Shown here: positions 34,070 to 45,178 of the stretch, piece after piece
Layout: each line of letters begins with the position of its first letter
Numbering within the stretch: the stretch's first letter is position 1
Source of the DNA: Phymatolithon calcareum
Lineage: Eukaryota; Rhodophyta; Florideophyceae; Hapalidiales
Assembly (NCBI GenBank): GCA_977006965.1
Contig: OZ345373.1
Location: 744,001 to 808,000, forward strand
Direction: 5' to 3'
Length of the DNA stretch: 64,000 bases
The notes under the pieces: model-generated
Database searches by the model: none
Told to the model about the DNA's origin: nothing
The model's input: only the letters and a program-made list of their open reading frames with translations
Translations under genes and position numbers: made by a program

Positions 34070-34467
34070 CAGTCAGACCTCGATAAATGGAACCTCTTTT
34101 TTAGAATAACCTCGGTTAGCAGCATAATCGAGTGCTCCACAAAAACCGTATCCGCCTAAATTTAACGAAAATTAAAGGATTCTAGAATATTTGATAGGAG
34201 CATTACTTCATGTTCGAGGTCACGGGGCATACCTTAAATTTTGTTATAATTTTGTTTAGCGTACACGGAGCATATCCTCACTCGTAGAATACTGTAAGTA
34301 CTTTTCATGTTTCTCCTGCCATTGGCATACAGTACAGTAGAATATGGCTACTGTTCGGCACACGTGTGATCCAAAACTTATGATTCAAAATTCGACTTGA
34401 GAATAACCTCGATTTTGAGAATATTGGACCATTCCACATTGCCCATCCATTTATCGAGGTCTGACTG
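34070..34467. mobile_element. 398-bp pogo-like MITE
   Basis: The ends are CAGTCAGACCTCGATAAATG and complement, with TA duplicated at 34068-34069 and 34468-34469. The empty site AAGCACTACCGAG is intact in unit A at 3350. The end sequence is typical of pogo/Tigger-type elements. It is non-coding. Confidence 0.88.
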
Positions 34468-34602
34468 TACCGACTTTCGCCGTCAAACGCAAACAGTAAT
34501 GCTTGTAGTCTTCAACTTCCTGGGCCTTGGAGAGAGGCCCAAGTGCTTATTATTTTACCGTGGTTTTTCCGTTGGCGACACGGAGGGATTACAGTAGATC
34601 AT

Positions 34603-34686
34603 GCGAAGGTAGGTAGCAACTGAGGAAGCCTTGCCCATATCTTCGGAAGTCTGTGGGGCTTTTAAATAAACTTTGCTCAAAAAAAA
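34603..34686 (+). mobile_element. 84-bp retroposon tail with 9-bp TSD
   Basis: It is flanked by GTAGATCAT (34594-34602 and 34687-34695); units A (3479) and D (46441) show the uninterrupted sequence. It contains GTAGCAACTGAGGAAGCC, a GGCTTTTAAATAAAC tail and poly-A. The same tail ends the insert at 60828-61077, so it is a severely 5'-truncated LINE or its SINE partner. Confidence 0.85.
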
Positions 34687-34893
34687 GTAGATCATATGTG
34701 AAAAGAAGACAAGGGAGTAGTGAAGGGAAAAGTCCAAATATTCTGGCCGTCGTCGTGAACTCGCAGATTGTGGAACCACTGTGTTTTCTCCATTTGGAAT
34801 CGAATCGAACGTCGAGCTACAGGCAGAGAAGAAGGAGTACTTTCGTAATTACCTATCAGAAATAACGCCCTGCAGTTATTTAAGTAGAAGAAC

Positions 34894-36170
34894 AAAAAGA
34901 GAGTTTGACCAGACCGAAAGGACCACAAGCGACAAGGAACAAGATTCCGGCGCGGGCGCCCGTGCCCGCGCCGGCGCAAGTGGCCGCAGCAGTAATGCGG
35001 CGCAACGCGATTCTTCTGACGCTAATTCCGTCGGAAATGGCTGGCGCGATCGCGAACGCGCCCGCCTGGGACTCTGCAAATCGACAACTTGCTACGCTCG
35101 AAATGCCAGACCCAACCCCGCCGTCGCCGGATGTCGAAGAAATCTTGCGAATTTAAGCGGATTTGATACAAGCCGGCTATGATGACCGGTCCGGCTACCC
35201 GTACACCTGTGCGTCACAGGAAGGAGCCAAGAGTTCAGTCAGGAATTTTTCGCCGCTACATTGCAGAGTTTTTTGAAATGATAAGAGCTGCGCTCCGGCC
35301 TCCCCATGGGAGAAGACTATCGCCTTCTGGTAGTATGGTAGTACATGGATTCCGCCCTGTGTGGTGTGCCGCAACGCTCAAGGAAGCTGGGAAAGAAGAC
35401 AGAAAGAAATGAAAGAAGGCAGTGTCGCAAAGCGGCAATGAACAGTTCAAAACAAAGTAGAGTTTATTACCTTTCGCGCGCTCAGCGTTGTAGAACCTCG
35501 CGAAGGTCCACGTACTGCTCAAGAATGTCGCCACACACCAGTTAGTCTTAGTGATCCGTTATGACCGCTGGTTTCCCAAACGGGGACCGGGCATGGCGAG
35601 ACGCCTACACCAGCCACTTCTCTCCGTACGCTCCCGTAAGGAGCACTGAGCCGACCAAGATTTGGTGATTCTTATTCCGACTGCCTTCCGACACAATGCT
35701 GTGCTCGGGTGGTGTCGCATTTATACCATTCCGAATTTGGTCATCGGCGCTGGAGTATGAAGCGGCGCTCATCCAGAGACAGTTAGACTGTCTCCGAATT
35801 TACTGTCTTGTTATTAGAAACAGGTGGCAGTGTGCGAGACGGAGCCACTTGAGAGCCGCTGTTTCTTGTCTTCTCGACAGCGATTATTCCCGACCTCGAA
35901 TTTGCAAAAGGCAGAGAGATGATTAGCTACCGTGAACGTCCTAATGGTTTCTGACCCGGGCATCCCTTGGAAGGACGGCGAATGAAGATTGGGTGCGTAG
36001 CGATATGGATGTTAAGCTGGACCATGGTCTGCACCTTGTGCAGCTTGAACAGCTGTTGTGACATCAAGTACCACTCGTATCTGTTAAGGTCTACTAGAGC
36101 CATAAGCATGCGGAGTTGTTTCATCAGCTTCGAGAAATCCCACCGTAAAGAAAGAAAGAAGAAAGAAAGA
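34894..36170 (+). mobile_element. X retroposon, 1277 bp
   Basis: The TSD AGAAGAAC is at 34886-34893 and 36171-36178. An ORF without a clear ATG (34905-35156) encodes a proline/alanine-rich stretch (PARAPVPAPAQVAAA) followed by EMAGAIANA and LATLEMPDP; a second open stretch contains RPPHGRRLSPSGSMVVHGF. Both recur at 40369-41149, so they were once coding. The 3' end is an AAAGAAAG microsatellite, as in LINE C. It has no reverse transcriptase, so it looks like a non-autonomous relative. Confidence 0.75.
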
Positions 36171-36179
36171 AGAAGAACA

Positions 36180-37500
36180 TTTAGCAATAGAACGCTGCAT
36201 TGCAGTTACAAAGTTATCTGTTGGCGATTTCGCCACCTTTTCGAATCTAATAGGCTTATTGGCCGTGAAGGCAAGTGTCCTCCCCATCGCATAAGAAACG
36301 AAGTCCCACCCTTCCTCCAATTCAAGAAGGCGAAGTACAGGCTCCTGTGCACCCACTGCCTATTCCATCGCTTCCCATATCCCCATAAAGAAAACAAGAG
36401 ATGAGAAGACAGCACACTCAGTGACGTGTTAAAAGAGATATCAATCCTCATGACCAGACAATCCCTCTCAGAGCAATAAGAAACCACGTTGCAAAGCGCA
36501 GTCGACGCAATCCTGGAGATCTGCCGCAAGAATAAGAAGTACAAATGTAGGTAACGCGACTTGGCGCTATAATAAGCCTCTCAGGTGTTAAAAAGACGAT
36601 GAGAGGTTCAATTAAACTCACAGCCATCCATCCTCACAGTCTTAAGAGTGTACGGGCAAGGTTTCCTCACATGCTGATTTGCTTATACCATCTCAGGTTC
36701 CTTGTTTGGTATTCTTGTAATAACCCTTTGTTTCCCTGATCGTTTATATCTTAGCTTCTTGCTGTTAAAAAGACCTTCGCCATTTTCCATTATATCGAAA
36801 ATGTTCTTGTTGAATATAAAAGCTCGTCCAGAGCTTAATCTGTCGCGATTTTGTTTTCCCCTTCGAATTCATACAATAACAGTTTGCGCTCAAGGGTCTC
36901 CATGTGAAGTCGGACCTTATCTCTGAATCTCTCCAACAGTCCTTGTGTAAAGACTTGCGGAAACTGTCCACAAGTGTACTGAAGCGTCATTTTTCTTCGT
37001 TTCACCTTGGTGAACGTAAAGATTCCAGGAAATTCTCTTGTCTTGTCATTTAGATTCTTCCTTTTCCTCGTTGACTCTACCCGGTTTCCTTCCATGATGA
37101 AGAAGATTGATCGCGTTCAATGCTGTGGCCAACGGAAGATAAAGTAGGACAATGGCAATGAGTTGTCTTTGTTGAGATGGTTGTTGGTTGCCATGCCCTC
37201 TCAGGTCGACGACTTCTCTTTATACTAGACATGAGCAGGTGACAAGGTATCTAGAAGATCTTCCAGCGGTACGGTAGCACAAGCGGGGCATGTACAATGT
37301 GCGAGATTACCCTTCCGCATGTTCTTACGCAGTAACATAAATGAAATACAAATGAAACGAATACGAGATCAGGGATCACAGGACATGACGACGACGACGA
37401 ACAATAAGTGACCAAGGATCACAGGATATGACGAGGATAAACACTTGACGAACGACGGCGAGACGTAGCTGAACTTGAGGAGGCTCGCATCGAAGTGAAA
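36180..37500. repeat. R block, copy C
   Basis: It is homologous to 8301-9740 and 53395-55153. Minus-strand ORF 36835-37095 (86 codons, KRRKMTLQYTCGQFPQVF) has a broken counterpart in unit D near 54600-54790, suggesting an old gene fragment of unknown function. Confidence 0.45.
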
Positions 37501-40331
37501 GCTTGCAAGTGGAGTCCGGTGGCACTTGATATTTGCGCAGCGGTACAGAAATTTCAGATTCCAACATATAAAAGTGTTGCAACAGATTTTCTGCTTGAAT
37601 GTATATCAAAGCATCGTCAAGCAGTTCTCAGATTGTCATCACCACGATATTGATCTTTGCATACTGCAGTTCCTGTTTGTTTCTGATTTCCATCGGTTTT
37701 CAAGATACATACTCTCTCTCGCCTTTATTCCCCTTAGCATTTTGAATTCTAGGAATACTAATCGTTGCCTGGGTGCTGGGATTCAACATAGAAGTCGAGT
37801 CTGTGGGTTCTTGCGCGCGCCAAAGACTAAAACTTATGATTGAAGTGCTCTAAAGTAGTTCCGCCTACTTGGCAATATTCTACACAAGTGCATTGTGCAC
37901 TCCCATCGTGGCAGTATTAATGGTTTTTAAACCTGGATGCACTTCTGGATGGTTAGACCTTCTTGAAAAGTCCTGCCCTTCTTCAAGCGCTCCAGTGCTA
38001 GACTGCCTGTATCACCCTCTGGCTCTAAGGATACGCCAAGGTAGCTGCTTGCGGTGAGTGTTCTAATGTCTCCGCGATGTTTCTGCTGACTCGATGTTTT
38101 CCTTGTCATCAATTATGGGGACGCTGTAAAATCGTAGAGTCTAGTGCCTTCCCCGTTCTTAACATTTCTTAAGGTTCCACTTCATATTTTGATGGGTTCT
38201 TGTGCAAGGTCTCCAGGTGATGTTCCCGAGCCGTCTATATTGCGATACTCCGTGCAATATTGCTAGGTTTCCGAAAAGACAAGAGCACATATATTGCGAT
38301 ACTCCGTGCAAAATGTGCCATGAAAGATGGGCATCCTTTTGTCGCGGTTCTTGACCTCTCTGCAGCATATGACAGGGTGCCACGAGACATCCTCATGAAA
38401 AGACTCGAGCAGAAGCTACCCGACGAAATAACAAAGATGGTGGCATATCTTCTGAAACCCTCGTGGGTTACGTCAGCTGACGATGATACACGAACATGGT
38501 GCATTATCGATCGAGGAGTACCTCAAGGGTCCCCACTGAGCCCGTGCCTGTACAATATCTTCATGGACACATTCGCGGAAGCGGTCTCCAAGGTCCCCAG
38601 CGACGTTTCTGAAAATCCAGCCTAACTGTTCGCTGACGATGTCCAGTTGCAATTAAAGGATGGAGAAGGAATGCAGAAGCTACTTGATATAGCGACTACC
38701 TGGGAGAAGGAAAATGGTATGATCTGGAACACAAAGCCCGGAAAGAGCGAGATCCTTAAATACAAGGGACTCAGGAAACACACCTTCCACATTGCGGGTC
38801 GAGTTCTTCATCAAGCTTGGAGGCTCTCGTATCTCGGTATAAGCGTGAACCACAAAGGCGTAACAGGCGACATGGCGTTATCAAGAGTACGAAATGCAGT
38901 GGGGTGCATACACAAACTGCGGGAAATTGGAGTCAATGTTCGAGGCTTTCAGCCTGTGACATGCATTAGAATCTTCAAGTCGCTTATTTTGACAAAGTGG
39001 GAGTATGCACTCCACGTCACGCCTCTGACATAGCGATTACAATCAGCAATCGAATCTGCAGAAGGTTTATTCTTCAAGTATGTTTTTGGGACATATGCCC
39101 AGCACCGCCATGGAAGAATGCGAGTTCTGTGCCGACTAGAACCACCTGCCATGAGGAGAAGACACCAAGCAGAAAGGTTCTCTGCGAGTCTAGTGAGACA
39201 GAAGAAGCGCCTCGACGAAGCAGATGAGTATTCTGGGAGAGATGAAGACATTAAGGAGGCAACCAAGGACATAGAGTGCCTCAAGAAATATGAAGATCTG
39301 CAGCAAGCTCTCGACAAAGCCAAGGAGGGCTCAGTCTCAAAGAAAGGGCGACGAAAAGAAAAAATTGAGTTATGGGCAGAGGAAGAAGAGGGAAGATCGC
39401 TCGAGATACCAACTGATTCGAACAATCTACCGATGGTTCTCCGCGTAAGAGAAAGGTCTACACGGTTGCGATGCCTACGGCTGATATTCAATAGAGCACC
39501 TCTTTGGAGAAAATCAGTACTTGGTGCATACTTTGGTGTCACAGCAGTGATTGAGCTGGTCGCGCTCCAACGCATTCTATCTTCATCCAAGATTAGTCCT
39601 GAAATTGAATATGAATGTAAGCGACTCACTGGAGCACTTGTTGGGAGAGAAATACGAATCAAGGATATACTGAACAGTCAAACTACGTGAGCTTAGAAAA
39701 TCGTGCGAAAGCGGCCCTGTTACTCTTCAAGAGAGGCCTTGGGAGCTTTTAAAATAAATCAACACATATCCCCCGAGCCGTCTCGAACTTATCCGATATT
39801 AACGTCGAGCTCACGTCAGTGAACCTTCTGCTTTGCGCATTTAATGACCATCTGTCGACGTCGCACATTCGCAAACTTGAGAATGGCTGCGGTAGCGTTT
39901 GTTTTTCCGTACTGTACTTTTCTCTTTATTTTTGAATCGATTTGTTCGACTTTTATAGTAAACAGGAGTCGTCAAAGCTGGCCTGCGGTTATCCCTTTCT
40001 GCATGTGCTTGAAGGCGACCGCAAACTTTTCTTGTTTGCACCATCAGGGCAATATATCGACTTCCCCGCTGTAGCTCCTTGAAATTACGCTCCTTTCTTA
40101 GTGGTGGTGAAGTAGCCAACTTGCTGGCCTTCCTCGTGGCAGCATCCTGCGATCTAATACTTCTCTCTTGTGTACTGGTGCTTCGATTCTGCATAGTACG
40201 CGGAGATGCTCGATCATTCCACTTGCAATACCGCCTGAAACTTGGCAGGGGAATGTTCTTTCAATTTCTTTGAGAGCTTCTTGTGCCTCTGAGATACATG
40301 GTGTTAGATCAATAGCGTAGTCCAACAGTGG
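37500..40331 (-). pseudogene. P gene relic, unit C, split by a LINE A copy
   Basis: Minus-strand coding pieces match unit D (55558-57227): MDYAIDLTPCISEAQEALKE near 40325, a basic stretch near 39850-40060, then SLEPEGDTGSLAL and IQKCIQV near 37930-38010. Stops and frameshifts separate them and a LINE A copy occupies 38237-39771. It is an unrecognised host gene, dead here. Confidence 0.5.
38237..39771 (+). mobile_element. LINE A copy in the P relic
   Basis: The TSD CCCGAGCCGTCT is at 38225-38236 and 39772-39783. It is the most complete LINE A RT here, reading LGFRKDKST, LDLSAAYDRVPRDIL, RGVPQGSPLSPCLYN, FADD and the GREIRIKDIL end. Two nonsense codons (near 38623 and 39031) kill it. A 21-bp repeat of its first bases occurs 54 bp in. 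It is very similar to 23371-24702. Confidence 0.9.
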
Positions 40332-40345
40332 ACATGCACGTAATG

Positions 40346-42282
40346 GGGGATATATGTTGATTTATTTTCTTTCTTTCTTTTATTGCGGGATTTATCAGAG
40401 CTGGTAAACAACTCCACATCCTTACGGCTCCAGTAGACTTAACAGATACGAGTGGTACTTGATGTCACAACAGCTGCCCAAGCTGCACAATGTGCAGACC
40501 TTGGGGAAGCTTAACATCTATATCGCTACATAGCCAATCTTCAGTCGCCGTCCTTCAAAGGGATGCCCCGGGTTGGAAACCATTTAGGACGCTCACGGTA
40601 GCTAGTCATCTCGCTGCCTTCTTTCATCTTCTTCTGTCTTCTCTCCCAGCTTCCTTGAGCGTTGCGGCACACCACTCAGGGCTGAATCCATGTACTACCA
40701 TACTACCAGAAGGTGATAGTCTTCTCCCATGGGGAGGCCGGATCACAGCTCTTGCAAGTTCAAAAAAACCCTGCACTGTAGCGGGGAAAAATTCCTGACT
40801 GAGCTCTTGGTTCCTATCTGTGACGCACAGGTGAACGGGCCGGACCGGTATGATAGCCGGCCTGTATCAAATCCGCTTAAATTCGCAAGATTTTCTCGAA
40901 ATCTTGCAACGGCGGGCTTGGGTCTGGCATTTCAAGTGTGGCAAGTTCTCGATTCGCCAAGTCCCTGGAGTGCGCGTTCACGATCGCGTCCGCCATTTCC
41001 GGCGGGATTACCGTCGGAAGGAGCGCTTTGTGCAGCTTTATCGCTGCGGCCACTTGCGCCGGCGCGGGCGCCCGCGCCCGCGCCGGAAACTTGTCTTTTT
41101 TCGTTTGTGGTCCGTTCGGTCCGGTCAAACCCTTCTCTCCCTCTCCTTCTGATTTATTTTAAAAGCTCCCAAAGCCTCAATTTGAGTAACAGGGCAGCTT
41201 CTCGCTGTTTTCGATACTCATCTCTCTACTCTCCTTCTAATATCTCCTTAATTCGAATTTCTCTCCCTGTGAGGGCCCGAGTAAGTCTTTTGCATTCATA
41301 TTCCGTTTCTTGGTCCATCTTCATAGACCGTAGTATACGTTGCAACACGGTAAGCTCCACCACAGGACCAGTCCCAAAGTATTTCGCCATAATGGGTTCT
41401 CTCCACAAAGGAACTCTGTTGAAAATGACTCTCAGGCATCTCAACCTCGCAGTTCTGTCCCTTATATATAGCACTCCTGGTAGGTCGTTCGGTACGCCGA
41501 TCGGGATTTTAACTGTCCGACCCTCTTCTTCCAACGACCAGACTTTGATTTTTGCTTGTAGGCATCGCTTTTTTGACACCATACCTTCTTCCGCTTGTTT
41601 CAGAGCTTCTTTAAGGTGTTCCTCTTCCCCGAGATACCCAATGTCCTTTGATACGTCTTCCAGATCTTCTTTTTTTCCCTGATATTCTTCTGAAAGCTCC
41701 AGGAACTTCCTCCGTCTTACCAAGCTTAAGGCAAACCTTTCAGCCTGGTGCATTCTCCTCATCTGTGGGCTGGCGAGACGGCAGAGCACTCGCATTCTCT
41801 CCCTTCGATACTCGGCATATTTTCCGAAAACTTATCTGTAGAAAAGACCTTCTGCTGCTTCAATTGCCGATAGTAGTCGTTTCGTGATCGGTGTCAGGTG
41901 AATGGCATACTCCCATTTGGGGAGAATCAACGACTTGAAAGTCCTGATGCACGTGGTTGATTGGAGTCCTCTGACGTTCAAGCCAATTTGGCGGAGTTTG
42001 CGTATGCATCCCATCGCGTTCCGAACTCTTGAGATTGCTGCATCGTCGGTGACTCCGTTGTTGTTCATACCGATCCTGAGGTAGGACAGTCCCCAGGCCT
42101 GGTGCAGCTCTTTTCCTGCAAGGAAGAATTTCTTCTTTGGGAGTCCTTTGTACTTAAGGACCTCGCTCTTTCCTGGCTTTGTGTTCCATTTCATGGAGTT
42201 CTCGGCTGCCCATTTCGTAGCTATGTCCAATAGTTTTTGCAATTCTTTTGCATTCTTTGCCTGAAGAAGAACGTCATCCGCA
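40346..42282 (-). mobile_element. LINE A-type copy on the minus strand, containing an X element
   Basis: The TSD is ACATGCACGTAATG (40332-40345) and ACATGGACGTGATG (42283-42296). Coding runs from the FADD region at 42280 to the stop at 41226-41228 (GREIRIKEILEGE), with one in-frame stop near 41830. The 3' tail is interrupted by the X element at 40369-41149. The sequence is a distinct subfamily of LINE A, closer to the fragment at 1-327. Confidence 0.88.
40369..41149 (-). mobile_element. X retroposon nested in the LINE A tail
   Basis: The TSD TGATTTATTTT is at 40358-40368 and 41150-41160. It carries the same Pro/Ala-rich open stretch as 34894-36170 (PARARAPAPAQVAAA, EMADAIVNA, LATLEMPDP) and HGRRLSPSGSMVVHGF, but is shorter overall. 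It ends in the CCCGCAATAAAAGAAAG-type tail. Confidence 0.82.
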
Positions 42283-42298
42283 ACATGGACGTGATGAT

Positions 42299-42631
42299 GT
42301 ACCAGCTAGAAAATCAGGCCAATCCTTTTCATCCGGAAATGTGGTCGATATTTACTCGAAGAAGGTATTTTTGTCGTTTCGAATTTCGATCTACATGCCC
42401 ATGAAAACTTGAAATGTTCACAGGGAGGGTTTCCGAGCGCTTCTTGACAAGGTTGAAGTGCGGGACATAATGTAGAATTAGATCGGAGGATTGTGGCAAA
42501 AGAAGCTTCAAGAACGCATCAAGTCCAACTGGAACAAATACCGGTTTTCGAAGAGAGAGCCCTGCAAGGAATGACTGCTGCTTTCTAATCACAATTCTCT
42601 CAAAGTCGGTTACAACGGAATTATTATGTAA
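42299..42631 (+). pseudogene. CTC1-like gene 3' fragment, unit C
   Basis: It aligns with 17853-18210 of the CTC1-like gene: TACCAACTGGAAGAATCAG against TACCAGCTAGAAAATCAG, then GGAAAATGTGG, GAAAAC-TGAA-TG, AGGTTTGCC, GAAGTGCGGG, AGAACGCATCAAGTCCA and GGTTTTCGAAGA. Many small indels destroy the frame. Homology continues past the stop codon into the 3' flank (to about 43000, matching up to about 18545), so this was a genomic duplication, not a retrocopy. Confidence 0.8.
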
Positions 42632-43121
42632 TTGAAAATATTTTCTTCTGTGATTTCGAGAAAAATACTCCTATACAATATTTCTGTGACCCTAGAGAGC
42701 TACAAATGAATAAAGATTGTCCTGCGTGGCACATTCCTTTCCAGTCTGCCGAGGAATAACAGAAGCTCTTCCGGATAAATATCAATATTCTTGAGGTAGT
42801 TCTCACTCTTTTCCGGAATGAACATCCCTGTAGCTATCCGGACATCCAGCAGTGTCCTACGCGGAAAACGTTCTGATGAAATACTGTCTCGAAGGTATTG
42901 TCATCTTCCCTTTCGGAAGTAACCGTGTGCCTGGGGAGTGTATCTCTGGACAAACGCATTCCGAACACATGTCTTTGTGCATTTTCAGAGCTTAACGATT
43001 GAGATTAAGACGGATTTTTGTTGGTGTGTCTGACAAACAAATTACGGCGGAAATTCTTCATTCCCCAAGTGGCGACACATGGTACCTTTCAAATAAACTC
43101 TACAAATTACAACAAGAACCT

Positions 43122-43750
43122 TTCCGAATGGGCCGAATATCACATCGCCATATCCCCTCGACAAGATTCTGTTTTCCAAAAACGTGTGACCTGCAACCCT
43201 GGCACTTGACGGACGATTACTTACTTTTCGAGTTTAATTACCACAGGACCTTCGTTGATCTGTGCACTCCCATGCCATATTGGCACTGATGATACAAGCA
43301 CTGTGCTCTTGATCGGTGAGGATTTCTGCACAATCCAAGGACGGGCAGACTCAGAGTTTCTAACTTGTCAGCACAAGCGTGCTGAACTTGGAGAAAGCGG
43401 CCTTGTCAACACTGCCTCATGCATGGTTTCTGTCTCCCTGGAATCGTCTCCATTATATGCTACATTACCTGGAATCGATCTCCTGCACACAAAGTGCATT
43501 CAACCGATGAACGGCCTTGGCCGTAGATATGGATGGATGGATTTCTGTTTTATTGAAGCTCCCTTAGTCAATTATCATTGCACCTGAGAGACTTTTCGTT
43601 GCGCTACAATCCTTCGCTTACGTTTTCATTTTGATTTCGGACATTTTCTTTGGACGGTATCAACTGCCATTTCCAGCATCTCAGGCCGTAGATATGTAAC
43701 ACTGTGAGGCTTTTAAATAAACTTCAATTGAAAAAAATTCAATCGATGAT
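43122..43750. repeat. Q block preceding unit D
   Basis: It matches 28184-28645. It carries the same LINE tail insertion (43511-43736, flanked by ATTCAACCGATGA and ATTCAATCGATGA), into which a short retroposon has inserted at 43532-43683. Confidence 0.75.
43532..43683 (-). mobile_element. short retroposon (SINE-like), copy 1, 152 bp
   Basis: It is flanked by GGCCGTAGATATG (43519-43531 and 43684-43696); unit C at 28582 is the empty site. Reversed, it ends with CAATAAAACAGAAATCC and ATCC repeats. A second copy is at 49298-49459. I see no tRNA-like A and B boxes. Confidence 0.85.
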
Positions 43751-43922
43751 CAAATGATCAAAGCTGGCGACTAAAGAAGCACTCATGCATCTGGAATAAA
43801 ATAGAGAAACGTCTTTACTTCAAAGCACCATACCCTTCAGGAAGCACTCCACTGTGTAATTGGGACTCTTCACAGAAGCAAACACGAGTAGAACAATATT
43901 GTCGTCAGTGAAGCATCGCTGC

Positions 43923-44270
43923 TCATCTCGACTTGTAGACACATTCACTGAGGCGCACAGCGTCATTATACGAGATGCAGGTCTGGAAGTTCAAGTAATC
44001 CGGCTCCCAAGAAATGGTCTCCCTGCCGCAACGCTGCAGAATTTCTCTGTGTTTGGAACTGACCCTTTTGTTCGTACAAGTTTCCAGGCGGTACAGACCC
44101 CAAATACCAAGACAAAGTTTGTCTGGATAACATTCCAATGTGGTGTACCTGCCGCAAGAGTGGGTAGCAGTCGGTGCGAGTTCATAAAATTTATCAAGGC
44201 AAGCAGCGTTACCAAAAACGAAGAGGTAGAAGAGTGAGACGATGAGCATGACCTTCTTGGTGAACTTCAT
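43923..44270 (-). CDS. small secreted cysteine-rich protein, copy D
   Basis: This intact 115-residue ORF has a signal peptide of about 22 residues (hydrophobic core VMLIVSLFYLFVFG) and eight cysteines after cleavage. It differs from copy A by scattered substitutions (for example residues around YELAPTATHSCGRY and NKRVSS), has one additional residue (CGRET against CGDK) and keeps the last residues SR. All cysteines are retained. It is likely the most complete member of the four. Function unknown; secretion is inferred from the signal peptide only. Confidence 0.65.
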   Translation of the reverse strand: MKFTKKVMLIVSLFYLFVFGNAACLDKFYELAPTATHSCGRYTTLECYPDKLCLGIWGLYRLETCTNKRVSSKHREILQRCGRETISWEPDYLNFQTCISYNDAVRLSECVYKSR

Positions 44271-44447
44271 TGTGAAAGTTTTGACTTCCGAGACCTTGTG
44301 TTTGATCGAGAATGTCTAAGGATGTCATGGCGATCCATCTTAAGTATCCTGGCGGCGCAAGAAATTCCTAGGTGATACATAAATTTTCAATATGTGTACA
44401 CGCGCTGCATGGGCTGTATGCAAATGTCGCAAGCACTGCAACAATGC

Positions 44448-44632
44448 CTATAACGGTTCGCGTTACTCGTAATCTACATGATGTAGATTACGAGTAACGC
44501 AGAGGGAAAGAGGAGTTTTCACCTTCCTTGTACAGTATTTCCCTGTCTCGATAGAGGGTGCGGAATTGGAAGCAGAAAAATAGAAACTTATTGGAATTTA
44601 TTTGAAAATTTCTGAATATGATAACACTAGTG
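44448..44632. other. inverted 185-bp segment in unit D
   Basis: This segment is the reverse complement of the collinear positions 1669-1846 in unit A (also units B and C). It includes the 41-bp hairpin and an AATTCCGCACCCTCTAT stretch. The flanks on both sides remain collinear with the other units. Confidence 0.85.
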
Positions 44633-44923
44633 ACACACGCGCGACCGGATGTCGTTCCAGCACATTACTCAGTATAAAATGAGGTGAGAACAAGTACAGA
44701 ACAATGTCCTTGAGAAGGGGCTCCAAAAATTACGGAATTGCTTCAACAAACACGAACACAGGAAATCAGGTAATTTGGAAGTGGCCGCGAAATGAATTAC
44801 AGTACTGCTTCCAGGCACAACACAAAACCACCCGGTATAGACCGAGCCTCACACGCACTTGGCTGGGTGTGCATTGCAGTTGTGCATTTGTTATGATTTG
44901 TGAACAGCGAATCGTGGAAGGTT

Positions 44924-45178
44924 CTATGATATTGCCCGTGTACGAGTTTGGAAGGCTGCATGTTTGCTTTCTAAAATCTCCATCCTTGTTTCTATCGCCA
45001 AGACAGCGGCAACGTTATCACGCAGTCTGAAGGGAGGGCTTACCCATTGAAGCGCCGCTGAATATGAACCAGGACGCGTCGGGGGCAGTTTCGAGTATCG
45101 AAATTGCTCTTCAAAGTCCTCGTTGTCACAACTTTTTTTGTAAGCCAATGCGGCATCAGTGCATCCGTATCTTAACAA
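44924..45178 (-). CDS. short conserved ORF of unknown function, S block copy D
   Basis: It has 84 codons, the same length as 1910-2164, with about a dozen substitutions. No motif is recognised. Its status as a gene is uncertain. Confidence 0.25.
   Translation of the reverse strand: MLRYGCTDAALAYKKSCDNEDFEEQFRYSKLPPTRPGSYSAALQWVSPPFRLRDNVAAVLAIETRMEILESKHAAFQTRTRAIS

Noticed and set aside
34940-34985. GC-rich palindromic run as a regulatory CpG element
   Set aside because: It encodes the Pro/Ala-rich stretch of the X retroposon and recurs only in the other X copy.
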